This document shows positions 8,897-16,674 of a stretch of DNA of 64,000 bases, one piece after another. The stretch covers positions 186,001 through 250,000 of the forward strand of contig JAVDPC010000005.1 of assembly GCA_031296915.1 (NCBI GenBank), read 5' to 3'. A model generated the notes under the pieces. The model made no database searches. It saw only the letters and a list, made by a program, of their open reading frames with translations, and was not told the DNA's origin. Numbering within the stretch: the first letter of the stretch is position 1; each line of letters starts with the position of its first letter. Made by a program: the position numbers and the translations under genes. This stretch comes from Cerasicoccus frondis (lineage in GTDB: Bacteria > Verrucomicrobiota > Verrucomicrobiia > Opitutales > Cerasicoccaceae).

Positions 8897-11257
8897 ATGA
8901 CCTTACATATTGCCATGCAACTGCCTACTGTCGTTCAATGCTCCTTAGGGAGCCTACTCCTTCTGGGCTTCTCCTCAGATGTCGCCAACGCAGATGACAC
9001 CTACCCAGACTATGCCGCAGATTCAGTGGAACTGCTCATGCCCTTCAGCCAACTCCTCAGCACGCCAGAGGGCGTTCAGGCGCTGCAGGACAACTTGGAC
9101 ACCTCATTCTACATTCAAAACAACGCCACCGCCGCCGAGCAACAGCAGGCTATTCATGACTACAATATCGACTCCGAGCTGGCTACGACGATGGCGACTG
9201 GATTGGGCAGCACTTACAGTAACCGCTATTTTGCCGCGATCTACGCAGGGGATATCACCACCTTGAGTGGGGGCAGCATCTACGACGCCCTCTACAACAG
9301 CATGGAATACACCTGGTCGGGTCTCGATCTGAGCAAACAATTCTTCGGCTCCGGAGACAGCTCAAACCTGACCATCGATTTTCCTTCTGGCGGTCAGGCA
9401 AATATTTATCAGCTGGCCTACATCCCATCCGTATCGCCTGATCCCAATTCGAGCGGCGACCCGCGTCCGTTTCAAGTGGCGCCCTACGTGGGCAAAAGCA
9501 TCGTCGAGTTTAGCGGCCCGCAGTTTGCCATTCCGGTTTCCGGCGGTACGCCGCCGCCAGTCGGGTCCGACATCAGCAACGTGGGCGAAGAGACCAATTT
9601 GGCTGACAGCGCGTCCTTCGCCAGTGGCCACACGAACTTCGCCTTCAGCAGCGGTCTCTTGTTCGCCATCATGGTCCCCGAAAAATTCCAGGACATGATG
9701 CTCCGCGCCTCCGAGTTTGGCAATGGGCGCATCGTCATGGGCCACCATTACACGCTCGATGTCATGGGCGGCCGCACCAACGCGATGTACACCATCGCCC
9801 AATACCTTCAGGATGAGGATAACTACAACGCGCTGATGGATGGCGCAGTTGATTTCCGGGAGATCATCGGCGCGGGCGACGGCACGGATATCTTCAACCA
9901 AGGCATGTCGGGCGCAGAGCTGAATGAGGCGCGGGAATTATATCGCTACCGCATGACCTACGACCTCACCCCCACCCACAGCACGGACCTTGAAGCTGTC
10001 GCCCCCGAGGCTTCGCAGGTGCTCTTGGCGACTCGTTTTCCCTACCTGACGACTCAGCAACGCCTGGATGTCCTCAGCTCGACTATGATCGAGTCAGGCG
10101 CGCCACTCGACAACACAGATCCCGACTATGCGGGCTGGTTCCGGCTCAATCTCTTCGACGCTGCTGGCGGCTACGGATCACTGGATGGCGACACGACTGT
10201 CGTCATGGACGCGTCACAGGGCGGTTTTCACGCCAAGGACCTCTGGAACAACGACATCTCCGGCCCTGGTAAATTGATCAAACAAGGGACCGGCGAGCTG
10301 CACCTGTCGGGAAGCAACACTTTTGCCGGTATTGATGTGCAGGCGGGCAAACTGGCCTTGAGCGGCGTCAATCAATACTCGGGCGCCAGCACGGTCGGGG
10401 GCGCCGGGAGCGAAGCAAAGCTCGCAGTGACCGGCTTTCTGGGCAGCCAATCGCTCAACGTTAGCGCTTCGGGCACGGTGAACATCTCCAACGGCGGCGG
10501 CGTCATGACGGCGGACGACATCCACATCGAATCCACAGGCCGCGTAAACATCATCGTGTCCGGCAATGATATGCTGGAAGCCGGCGCCGACGGAACAGGC
10601 AGCGTCATCAATAATGGCGGCATCACCTTGGCGGCGGGTCCGTTGATGCCCGCCGGGCTGGCGACGCCCATCAAGGCGAGCTCCGGCATCACGGGCTCAG
10701 AATTCATTGGCGTCGGCGGCAGGTGGAGCAGCGCGCAAGGCGGCTTTCTGGTGAGTGATTACACTGGCTTGCTCCTGGATTCGGAGACCAAATCCGCCAG
10801 CTTGACGGACTTTGACGCCGGGGCCCAACGCCTTGCCATCCAGCAAACGCCGGGCGAAAGCGATTTCATCATCAGCTTTGGCGAGCCGATCGGCGTCATC
10901 GACATCACCGTTGCGGAAATCTCGGTTGGGGCGATCGCTGGCGAGACGGTGCTGGGGGCTTATGCGATCGATTCTTCCATCTCCAGCGACTTCCTGGGCT
11001 TACTTTCGTTCGACGTGGGCGAGGATATCGAGTCGATCAATATCTACTACCAGCTTGACGATTCCAGCTCATGGGCTGCCTACGATCCCGAACTCGGCGA
11101 ATACCTCGACGGCTGGGTGAGTTTCAGCATCGATACGTTCGGCAATTTCGCCGTGACCGGGGTCGTGCCGGAACCAAGCGCCTACGCATTGGCGGCCGGC
11201 CTCCTCAGTCTAGGCTCAGTGGCCTTGATTCGCCGCCGTCGCGCTACCGCTGTCTGA
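8897..11257 (+). CDS. Exported PAP2-type acid phosphatase with autotransporter-like repeats and PEP-CTERM tail
   Basis: The 786-residue product has a signal peptide ending near SSDVANA. It then has a class A acid phosphatase/PAP2 domain: ASGHTNF (about residues 242-248) and GHHYTLDVMGG (about 282-292), holding the phosphate-binding and catalytic histidines. Residues from about 435 carry a passenger-type repeat (GPGKLIKQGTGELHLSGSN, then GKLALSGVNQYSG), as in autotransporter-associated beta-strand proteins. The C-terminus is a PEP-CTERM signal: VPEPSAYA, a hydrophobic helix and RRRR. An exosortase would process it at the cell envelope. The ATG at 8897, after GGGAG, was preferred because upstream starts fall in the efp terminator. 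Confidence 0.88.
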   Translation: MTLHIAMQLPTVVQCSLGSLLLLGFSSDVANADDTYPDYAADSVELLMPFSQLLSTPEGVQALQDNLDTSFYIQNNATAAEQQQAIHDYNIDSELATTMATGLGSTYSNRYFAAIYAGDITTLSGGSIYDALYNSMEYTWSGLDLSKQFFGSGDSSNLTIDFPSGGQANIYQLAYIPSVSPDPNSSGDPRPFQVAPYVGKSIVEFSGPQFAIPVSGGTPPPVGSDISNVGEETNLADSASFASGHTNFAFSSGLLFAIMVPEKFQDMMLRASEFGNGRIVMGHHYTLDVMGGRTNAMYTIAQYLQDEDNYNALMDGAVDFREIIGAGDGTDIFNQGMSGAELNEARELYRYRMTYDLTPTHSTDLEAVAPEASQVLLATRFPYLTTQQRLDVLSSTMIESGAPLDNTDPDYAGWFRLNLFDAAGGYGSLDGDTTVVMDASQGGFHAKDLWNNDISGPGKLIKQGTGELHLSGSNTFAGIDVQAGKLALSGVNQYSGASTVGGAGSEAKLAVTGFLGSQSLNVSASGTVNISNGGGVMTADDIHIESTGRVNIIVSGNDMLEAGADGTGSVINNGGITLAAGPLMPAGLATPIKASSGITGSEFIGVGGRWSSAQGGFLVSDYTGLLLDSETKSASLTDFDAGAQRLAIQQTPGESDFIISFGEPIGVIDITVAEISVGAIAGETVLGAYAIDSSISSDFLGLLSFDVGEDIESINIYYQLDDSSSWAAYDPELGEYLDGWVSFSIDTFGNFAVTGVVPEPSAYALAAGLLSLGSVALIRRRRATAV

Positions 11258-11271
11258 CTAGGTTCTGTTCG

Positions 11272-11369
11272 AAAAGGTGGAGCCCGGTGTCCCTACCGGG
11301 CTTGCTATTGCCTCTCCGTCAACCCGCTGGATGGAACAAGCCCGGTAGGGACACCGGGCTCCACCTTTT
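11272..11369. repeat. 98-bp palindromic element, copy 1
   Basis: Two 33-bp arms (AAAAGGTGGAGCCCGGTGTC... and its exact complement) flank a 32-bp centre. The same 98-bp element lies in the opposite orientation at 14389-14486, where the centre is the reverse complement with a few changes. It follows the PEP-CTERM phosphatase stop by 14 bp and could act as a terminator in either direction. Confidence 0.9.
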
Positions 11370-11404
11370 GAAATAGCTTTTTTGCATTTTCGAACACTCC
11401 TTAG

Positions 11405-11721
11405 GGCCAACGGACATTCATTCTGAGCGCCAAAGGCGCGGTCTCATTCTAGCCTAGGGTCAGCAAGGAGCGAAGCGACGAAGCGCAGCCCTAGGAATAA
11501 TCAACAATGTTTCTTTGGAGTGCTGAAAGCACGGCCTCATGAAGCCGCCCCTTCAGGGCTTAGAGGTTTGTTTGTGTCCTGATTCCTAGGGCTGCACTTC
11601 AGTCGCGCTGCGACTTACGTTGACCCTAGGCTAGAATGAAATCGCACCTTTGGTGCTTATCTTCAGGGACTTATGATAATTCTACTCCTGGACGAATTGC
11701 TATTTTGAATGTCCGTTGGCC
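11405..11721. repeat. 317-bp nested long inverted repeat
   Basis: The outer arms are a perfect 16-bp inverted repeat (GGCCAACGGACATTCA and complement). Inside are an 18-bp pair (CATTCTAGCCTAGGGTCA) and a 14-bp pair (GCAGCCCTAGGAAT), plus matching small hairpins on each side (GCGCCAAAGGCGC, GCACCTTTGGTGC). No gene is present. It resembles palindromic intergenic elements that I recall from other PVC-group genomes. The sequence predicts one long branched hairpin if transcribed. Confidence 0.85.
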
Positions 11722-11758
11722 TTAGGCTCTGCTTTCAATTTTCTGGCCCCAAAATGCT

Positions 11759-13402
11759 TTATTCCTCCTCTTCCGGCTGACGAAAAACCTTCAGTGAGGC
11801 AGGGACGCACTCTGCCTCGATGGGAGTATTGAAGCCGGTTTCGCCGTCGATGATGATGCTCTGCTCGGGCTTGGTCGTGACTTTCACTTTACGTCCTTTG
11901 AGGCGGACGATGGAGCTGTTTTCGTCGGCGTCCTCGTCACTGGGGAAGACCAGATCGGCGACTGACGCAGCGCTCAGCGGGTCGCGATCTTCTGAGGCTA
12001 AAATGATGGTGACTTCGAGCAGCCCATCGCTGAAATCAGCAAACTTCAGTCCGCCCGCAAACACCGAAGTTGGCGGCGCTGCGTTGGCGATGACAATGCT
12101 GCCAGTTTGGTAAGTGTGGGTTTCGCCGTCGATCTCGACCGTGGCGTCAAAGGCTTCCTGCTCCGCGATGTGCTCGAGCCCGCCCATCAGGTAGGCCATT
12201 ACGCCGCTCTTGTCCTTGGCGCCGCGATCCGCCTTTTCGACCATGCCAGCTTCGAGCCCGATGCCCGCCAGCAAGAAAAACGTCCCCCGGTTAGATTGAG
12301 CGCCGTCAATCTCGGCGATGTGCCCCTGTAGAATGCAGTGGCAAGCGTGGCGGATGGGGTCGGCCTGCACAGCGGTTCCGTAAAGGCAGGTGGCGAGCGA
12401 ATTGGCCGTGCCGCCTGGCAGAATCCCCAAGGGCGTATCCGTGCCCATCAACTCGCCAGCGACTTCTCCCACGGTGCCATCGCCGCCATAGGCGAGAATC
12501 TGCGCGTAGCCCTGCGGCAGCACTTCCCGCGCGCGATCAGCGCCATTGATGTCCGGCGTCGTCTCGACAACATCGATGTCCATGAACGGTCCAAGCAACT
12601 CAAGGATGTGCGCCTTGGTTTCTTCGCTGGGGACGCCATCTTTGCCAGACGCAGGGTTGTAAATCAGGCAAGTGCGTGGTTTCTCGATCTGGTGCTCTTC
12701 TTGGGCAAAGCGCTCCAGCAGCTTCATTTGTAAAGCGTTGGGGCGGGCAATCGGGCGGATATCCTTAATTTCCTGCAACAGGCTTTCGTAGCTACGCTCA
12801 GGCTCCAACGCCTTAAAATAGGCCAGCACCGCCATGACCGAGCGGCCCTTGCCCAAGGCGCAGTGGATGAGCACTTGGCGGCCTGCGCGGCGCTGCTCGT
12901 GCACCCAACTGACGGCGCGCTTGAGCTGGGCGAGGCTGAGGGGCTCGTGGTCCATGACGGGCACATTGAGGTAGGCCACGTCGCTCGGCAGCATCTTGCG
13001 CGGCAGGGTGTCAAACTCCGCCGTCACGTCGAGGATGGCGTTAATCGCGCTTTCGTCGATGATGGCCCGGTCGGTAGGCAGGAGGCGGCGGCCCAGCCAG
13101 ACCCCATGGCGAAGCTTTTGCATCGCAGGCTGCCCATCGCGGGTACGGGCAATGATGTTATAGACCGTCACCCCGACCAAAATGGGAAACAGCAAAGCCT
13201 TGATGAAGCCAGGCAAACGCCCCTCTTCGGTTTTAAAGAGCAGCCCGCCACGGCTGGTTAAGTAGGCAACTCCAAACCAGGCCGCCCCGAGGGCGATCCA
13301 CAGGAAGAGAATCAGCAAAGGCCAAGGGAGTAAGCAGCCAACGATTGCGGTGGCGATGGCCCCAATCAGGTAATACACGCCGTGGCTTAATTCTTTGAGC
13401 AT
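11759..13402 (-). CDS. Membrane-anchored dual-specificity phosphatase / diacylglycerol kinase-family lipid kinase fusion
   Basis: The 547-residue protein has three parts. Residues 1-85 hold two or three membrane helices. Residues 90-235 are a dual-specificity phosphatase domain, with general-acid candidate Asp151 and the P-loop HCALGKGRS (Cys181, Arg187). Residues 243-547 are a YegS/DAGK-type lipid kinase with YGGDGT (306-310) and LPGGTAN (329-334). The kinase half would phosphorylate a lipid such as diacylglycerol or a sphingoid base. The phosphatase half would remove phosphate from protein or lipid. I recall such fusions in other bacteria. It is a single gene flanked by repeats; physiological substrates cannot be read from sequence. 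Confidence 0.9.
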   Translation of the reverse strand: MLKELSHGVYYLIGAIATAIVGCLLPWPLLILFLWIALGAAWFGVAYLTSRGGLLFKTEEGRLPGFIKALLFPILVGVTVYNIIARTRDGQPAMQKLRHGVWLGRRLLPTDRAIIDESAINAILDVTAEFDTLPRKMLPSDVAYLNVPVMDHEPLSLAQLKRAVSWVHEQRRAGRQVLIHCALGKGRSVMAVLAYFKALEPERSYESLLQEIKDIRPIARPNALQMKLLERFAQEEHQIEKPRTCLIYNPASGKDGVPSEETKAHILELLGPFMDIDVVETTPDINGADRAREVLPQGYAQILAYGGDGTVGEVAGELMGTDTPLGILPGGTANSLATCLYGTAVQADPIRHACHCILQGHIAEIDGAQSNRGTFFLLAGIGLEAGMVEKADRGAKDKSGVMAYLMGGLEHIAEQEAFDATVEIDGETHTYQTGSIVIANAAPPTSVFAGGLKFADFSDGLLEVTIILASEDRDPLSAASVADLVFPSDEDADENSSIVRLKGRKVKVTTKPEQSIIIDGETGFNTPIEAECVPASLKVFRQPEEEE

Positions 13403-13725
13403 AGCGGACTTAGGAGTGTCTCAGGTTAACCAAGGTTGGCAAAAACGGCCGATTTTCAACCCACCGCCCACGTTTTCCGGATTGGCGACCCGTATATTCT
13501 GAGGGAACCCTCAACAAACTCTCCCCTCAGCCACTAGGGAGGGCCTAAAATGTATGTTCGGCCCTCAAACTTGCGTATGTAAGCCGTTGATTATCAGCGT
13601 GAGTTAATAGTGAAAGCCACTCACTAATAAAATGCTCGCGCGTTCACTTTTTGTTTGTAATCAGGCTCCCATAGATTAGTGTCTTATTGATCACTCAAAG
13701 CGCCTTCCTGCGTTGCCTCCCGGCC

Positions 13726-13852
13726 GTAGCATAGGCGTCCCGCCTGTGCTCTACCCCATCTAATTCACACAGACGCATCACCGTAGTACCGGTGTCCCGC
13801 CCGTGTATTCAGACAGTTGGAAGTCAGGGCACAGGCCGGACGCCTATGCTAC
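13726..13852. repeat. Palindromic element nested in repeat A
   Basis: The arms GTAGCATAGGCGTCCCGCCTGTGC and GCACAGGCCGGACGCCTATG... face each other across about 80 bp that holds a further CGGTGTCCCGCCCGTG copy. Repeat B (37327-37397) has the same arms with a shorter 23-bp centre. The palindrome may be a separate element that inserted into, or is mobile within, the larger repeat. Confidence 0.75.
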
Positions 13853-14181
13853 ATTAACCGCGCCACTCAAACTCCCAACTCGTCCAACCTTACCCACCCT
13901 ACCCACATTACCCACATCCCAACCTTCGAACCTTCGAACTTCCAAACCTTCAAACCCATGAACCTCCCCTCCCCCCAACACCCGCCTTAGCGACCACCGC
14001 GAAGGTATCCCAGTCGACGCCATGCGGGACCATTCAGGCCGCGTGCATTGCGTGACGGGTAAACGGGCTTATTCGCGGGCTGACTTGGTGACAGCAACCA
14101 GTCCGCGACGCCCAGTTTTGCCCGACCCACTCTTTGCCCGACGCCTTATGCCAGCCTGGTCAGCGCCGCGTCGACGTGTGG

Positions 14182-14226
14182 GCGACGGAGTCATCCGTCG
14201 CTCCGGCCGGCGACCCCTGAGTCGCC
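14182..14226 (+). ncRNA. Candidate structured RNA: two adjacent hairpins in repeat A
   Basis: Hairpin 1 is GCGACGGA-gtca-TCCGTCGC (14182-14201). Hairpin 2 is GGCGAC-ccctga-GTCGCC (14209-14226). In the second copy (37726-37770), hairpin 1 changes only to G-U wobbles on the plus strand. Hairpin 2 changes A-U to G-C on both arms while its loop stays identical. The pattern favours selection on a folded plus-strand RNA or single-stranded DNA. No promoter was identified, so transcription is not shown. Confidence 0.35.
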
Positions 14227-14388
14227 TGCGCCCCACCTGCGCCTCGTTTCCGGCGAGCGGGCGGGTCGAGCAATGTTCTTTGATATCCATTTGAGGCGGA
14301 TTTACCCCCCCCCCGGCCCCCTCGGCCAAGTCATCCGCATGCTAGAGACGCCCTCCAGTGTGGTGTCAGTGAAGTTCTATACATTCAC

Positions 14389-14486
14389 AAAAGGTGGAGC
14401 CCGGTGTCCCTACCGGGCTTGTTTCATCCAGCGGGTTAACGGAGAGGCAATACCAAGCCCGGTAGGGACACCGGGCTCCACCTTTT
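14389..14486. repeat. 98-bp palindromic element, copy 2 (inverted)
   Basis: The 33-bp arms are identical to those at 11272-11369 and the centre is nearly the reverse complement of that copy. TTCGAACAC flanks both copies on one side. It ends 10 bp beyond the protease stop codon on the opposite strand, so it may double as that gene's transcription terminator. Confidence 0.9.
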
Positions 14487-14496
14487 CGAACACACC

Positions 14497-15993
14497 TTAA
14501 GACTTCTCTTTCGGCATGATCAGAGGCACGTAGCGATAGCCGCCATCATAGTAGACATACAGTCGGTTCAAGCCGTCTGGGTTGAGCGCTGCTTTGGCCT
14601 CGTCTGCATTGTGGACGGGTGCGTTGTTGATGGACTCGATCACCATGCCGGGTTCCAGAAGCTCACTGTATTTCTCGCCGACGCCGGACACCAGCAAGCC
14701 ATGCACGTTGCCAGGGATCTCGTGCTCCATGCGGTCACGCGGCGTAATCGGGGTCACGCTGAGTCCTTTGGTCAGCACAACAGGTTGGACAACCGGTTCA
14801 GGCGCGGGCCTGGTGGGCGCCGGAGTCGGCCCATTGAGCAATTTTTCGCGGTCGCCGAGGGTGACATCGATGTTCAGCGGCTCGCCATTGCGGACCACCG
14901 CCAAATCGACCTCACTGCCGGGCGCACGACTGGAAATCAGGTAGATCAACTCCTGCACGGAGTCGACGCCTTGCCCGTCAACCGCCGTCACCACATCGCC
15001 GTGCTGCAAACCAGCCTGATCGCCAGGCATGCCCGGAGTAACTCGCACGACCAGTGCGCCGCGGGTGCTGTTGAGCCCGAAAGCGAGCGCGAGCTGCCGA
15101 CTAAGCGGGTCCAGTTGCACGCCAATGAAGCCGCGGCGGACCTCCCCGTCGTTCACCAGGCTGTCCATGATCTGAGCTGCAAAATTAATTGGGATGGCGA
15201 AGCCGATGCCGATGCTGCCCCCCGTCGGGCTGGCGATGGCGGAATTGATCCCCACCACGCGGCCTTGGGCGTCCACCAGCGGGCCCCCGGAGTTGCCCCG
15301 GTTGATGGCGGCGTCGGTTTGAATGAAGCTTTCGACGCCTGGACTGTTCCGCGTGTTTAAGATGCCAAGATCGGTCCGCTCCAGGGCGGAAACGATGCCC
15401 TGGGTGACGGTTAACCCGATCCCCAGGGGATTGCCAGCGGCGAAAACGATGTCGCCCACGCGCAGTTGCGAACTGTCGCCGAGCGGCAGAAATGGCAGTG
15501 ATTCGCCTTCGGTGTCGATCTTGATCACCGCCACATCGGACGACGGATCAGCGCCGATCACCGTGGCTTCAAACTCGCGCCCATCATTGAGCTGCACGAT
15601 GATCTCGTCGGCTTCGCCTCGCCCCGGACCACCGGCAACAACATGGTTATTGGTCAGCACATAGCCGTCGGCAGTCACCACGAAGCCCGAGCCAACCCCT
15701 TGAACGGTGGGATTATCCTCCATGCCATAATAGCGGCGCAGCATGCGCTCCTGCCGACTGAGCTCGGCGTAGCTGGAGGTGTGGACGCTGACCACGGCGG
15801 GCGTGACGCCGTCCAAGACATCAGCAAAGCTGACAATGCGCGGACCATTCCGCTCAAGCGGCGTGGTGTCGCGCTGGAGCTTGGCTGCGGGCAAGTCGTT
15901 GTCGGCAAGGAGTTTATTGCCAGCAAACCCGGCCACAATCGCCGACGCTGCTGTTATCGAGAATGCGAGGGAGAGTTGGAGGGAACGATTCAT
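14497..15993 (-). CDS. Periplasmic HtrA/DegP-type serine protease
   Basis: The 498-residue protein starts with a signal peptide or membrane anchor (LSLAFSITAASAIVAGFAG). A trypsin-like domain follows with catalytic triad His117 (TNNHVV), Asp153 (SSDVAVI) and Ser235 (GNSGGPL). Two PDZ-like domains come after it, about 285-375 and 415-490. HtrA proteins degrade or refold damaged envelope proteins. The length matches Do-family proteases. A small secreted-protein gene ends 18 bp upstream on the same strand, so the two are likely co-transcribed. DegP, DegQ and DegS cannot be separated here, so no symbol is given. Confidence 0.94.
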   Translation of the reverse strand: MNRSLQLSLAFSITAASAIVAGFAGNKLLADNDLPAAKLQRDTTPLERNGPRIVSFADVLDGVTPAVVSVHTSSYAELSRQERMLRRYYGMEDNPTVQGVGSGFVVTADGYVLTNNHVVAGGPGRGEADEIIVQLNDGREFEATVIGADPSSDVAVIKIDTEGESLPFLPLGDSSQLRVGDIVFAAGNPLGIGLTVTQGIVSALERTDLGILNTRNSPGVESFIQTDAAINRGNSGGPLVDAQGRVVGINSAIASPTGGSIGIGFAIPINFAAQIMDSLVNDGEVRRGFIGVQLDPLSRQLALAFGLNSTRGALVVRVTPGMPGDQAGLQHGDVVTAVDGQGVDSVQELIYLISSRAPGSEVDLAVVRNGEPLNIDVTLGDREKLLNGPTPAPTRPAPEPVVQPVVLTKGLSVTPITPRDRMEHEIPGNVHGLLVSGVGEKYSELLEPGMVIESINNAPVHNADEAKAALNPDGLNRLYVYYDGGYRYVPLIMPKEKS

Positions 15994-16011
15994 GATGTTG
16001 ATTTAAGAAAA

Positions 16012-16485
16012 TTATTCACTGGGCTCGGGAATAGTGATGGTTCCCACCAATTGCTGGAGTTTCGGATCTCCATAGTAGACCCGGTAATGGCCGGAGCGCA
16101 GTTGGGGGAGCTTGCAGGTGTGGAGGGTGCTGGGGCTGGCCCCCGCCTCGATGGCGGAAGTGCGGATTTCCAGGTCGATGTAGTCGCTCACCGTCGGTTT
16201 CGCAGTTACGCGGTGCACCATCATGCCTGAGTTCATTTGCTCCGGTTCGCGGGTCACCTTGGTCAGGCCCGTTACATCGTAGCGGATCGTCAGCAACCAA
16301 CCACCTTCGGTCGGCGCGACGCTTTCAACGCGCACGCCACCGGTTTTCTGGATGAAATCCCAGTCAGCCCGCTCCTCAGTCAACCAACCAACGATGCCCG
16401 CAGAAGCCGAGGTAACGGCTAACAGCGTTATCAGGGCGAAAATGGATATCCGCGATGAATGCATGCCTGCTAGAAGGACATTCAT
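16012..16485 (-). CDS. Small exported protein upstream of the HtrA protease
   Basis: From the ATG at 16485 the product is 157 residues, with a signal peptide (ISIFALITLLAVTSASAG) and a soluble domain of about 125 residues that has no family I recognise. An alternative ATG at 16464 would shorten the leader by seven residues. The frame is open further upstream, but that part is basic and unlike a leader. It ends 18 bp before the HtrA-type protease gene on the same strand and is likely its operon partner. A role as cofactor or substrate in envelope quality control would be guesswork. Confidence 0.65.
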   Translation of the reverse strand: MNVLLAGMHSSRISIFALITLLAVTSASAGIVGWLTEERADWDFIQKTGGVRVESVAPTEGGWLLTIRYDVTGLTKVTREPEQMNSGMMVHRVTAKPTVSDYIDLEIRTSAIEAGASPSTLHTCKLPQLRSGHYRVYYGDPKLQQLVGTITIPEPSE

Positions 16486-16674
16486 TCTCGCCGAAGGTTT
16501 CGAATTTGGCAAATCGCAGCGGCATTTCTCTCGAAATCGAGGCATTGGCGACAAAATGACCCGATAAAACGGACGTTTAGTTAGAAAAAGCTCGACAAGA
16601 AGGCGCTTTTCCTTCTCTTTAGAAGGTTTACGCGCAGTAGCGCACAATCAACTCACAAGCTATCAAATATATCA

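Larger units (their letters stand above)
13554..14325. repeat. Long dispersed repeat, copy A (about 770 bp)
   Basis: This gene-free stretch is closely similar to 37165-37872 in the same orientation. Conserved blocks include GCGTATGTAAGCCGTTGATT, a GCACAGGCGGGACGCC palindrome, short CAAACTTT/ACCTTCGAA-type repeats, and a 330-bp 3' block from about 13995 that ends in a run of C. The copies differ by indels and scattered substitutions. Short open frames in the 3' block are out of register between copies on the plus strand, so it does not appear protein-coding. It lies between the phosphatase-lipid kinase gene and the protease gene. Confidence 0.88.

Noticed and set aside
13900..13970. CRISPR-like array in the CAAACTTT / ACCTTCGAA tracts
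   Set aside because: The units are under 10 bp and lack spacers; this is a simple-sequence part of the dispersed repeat.
14022..14294. 90-codon frame in the long repeat that could be a conserved small protein
   Set aside because: The related frame in copy B (37565-37885) drifts out of register after about 30 residues, so the conservation is at DNA or RNA level.
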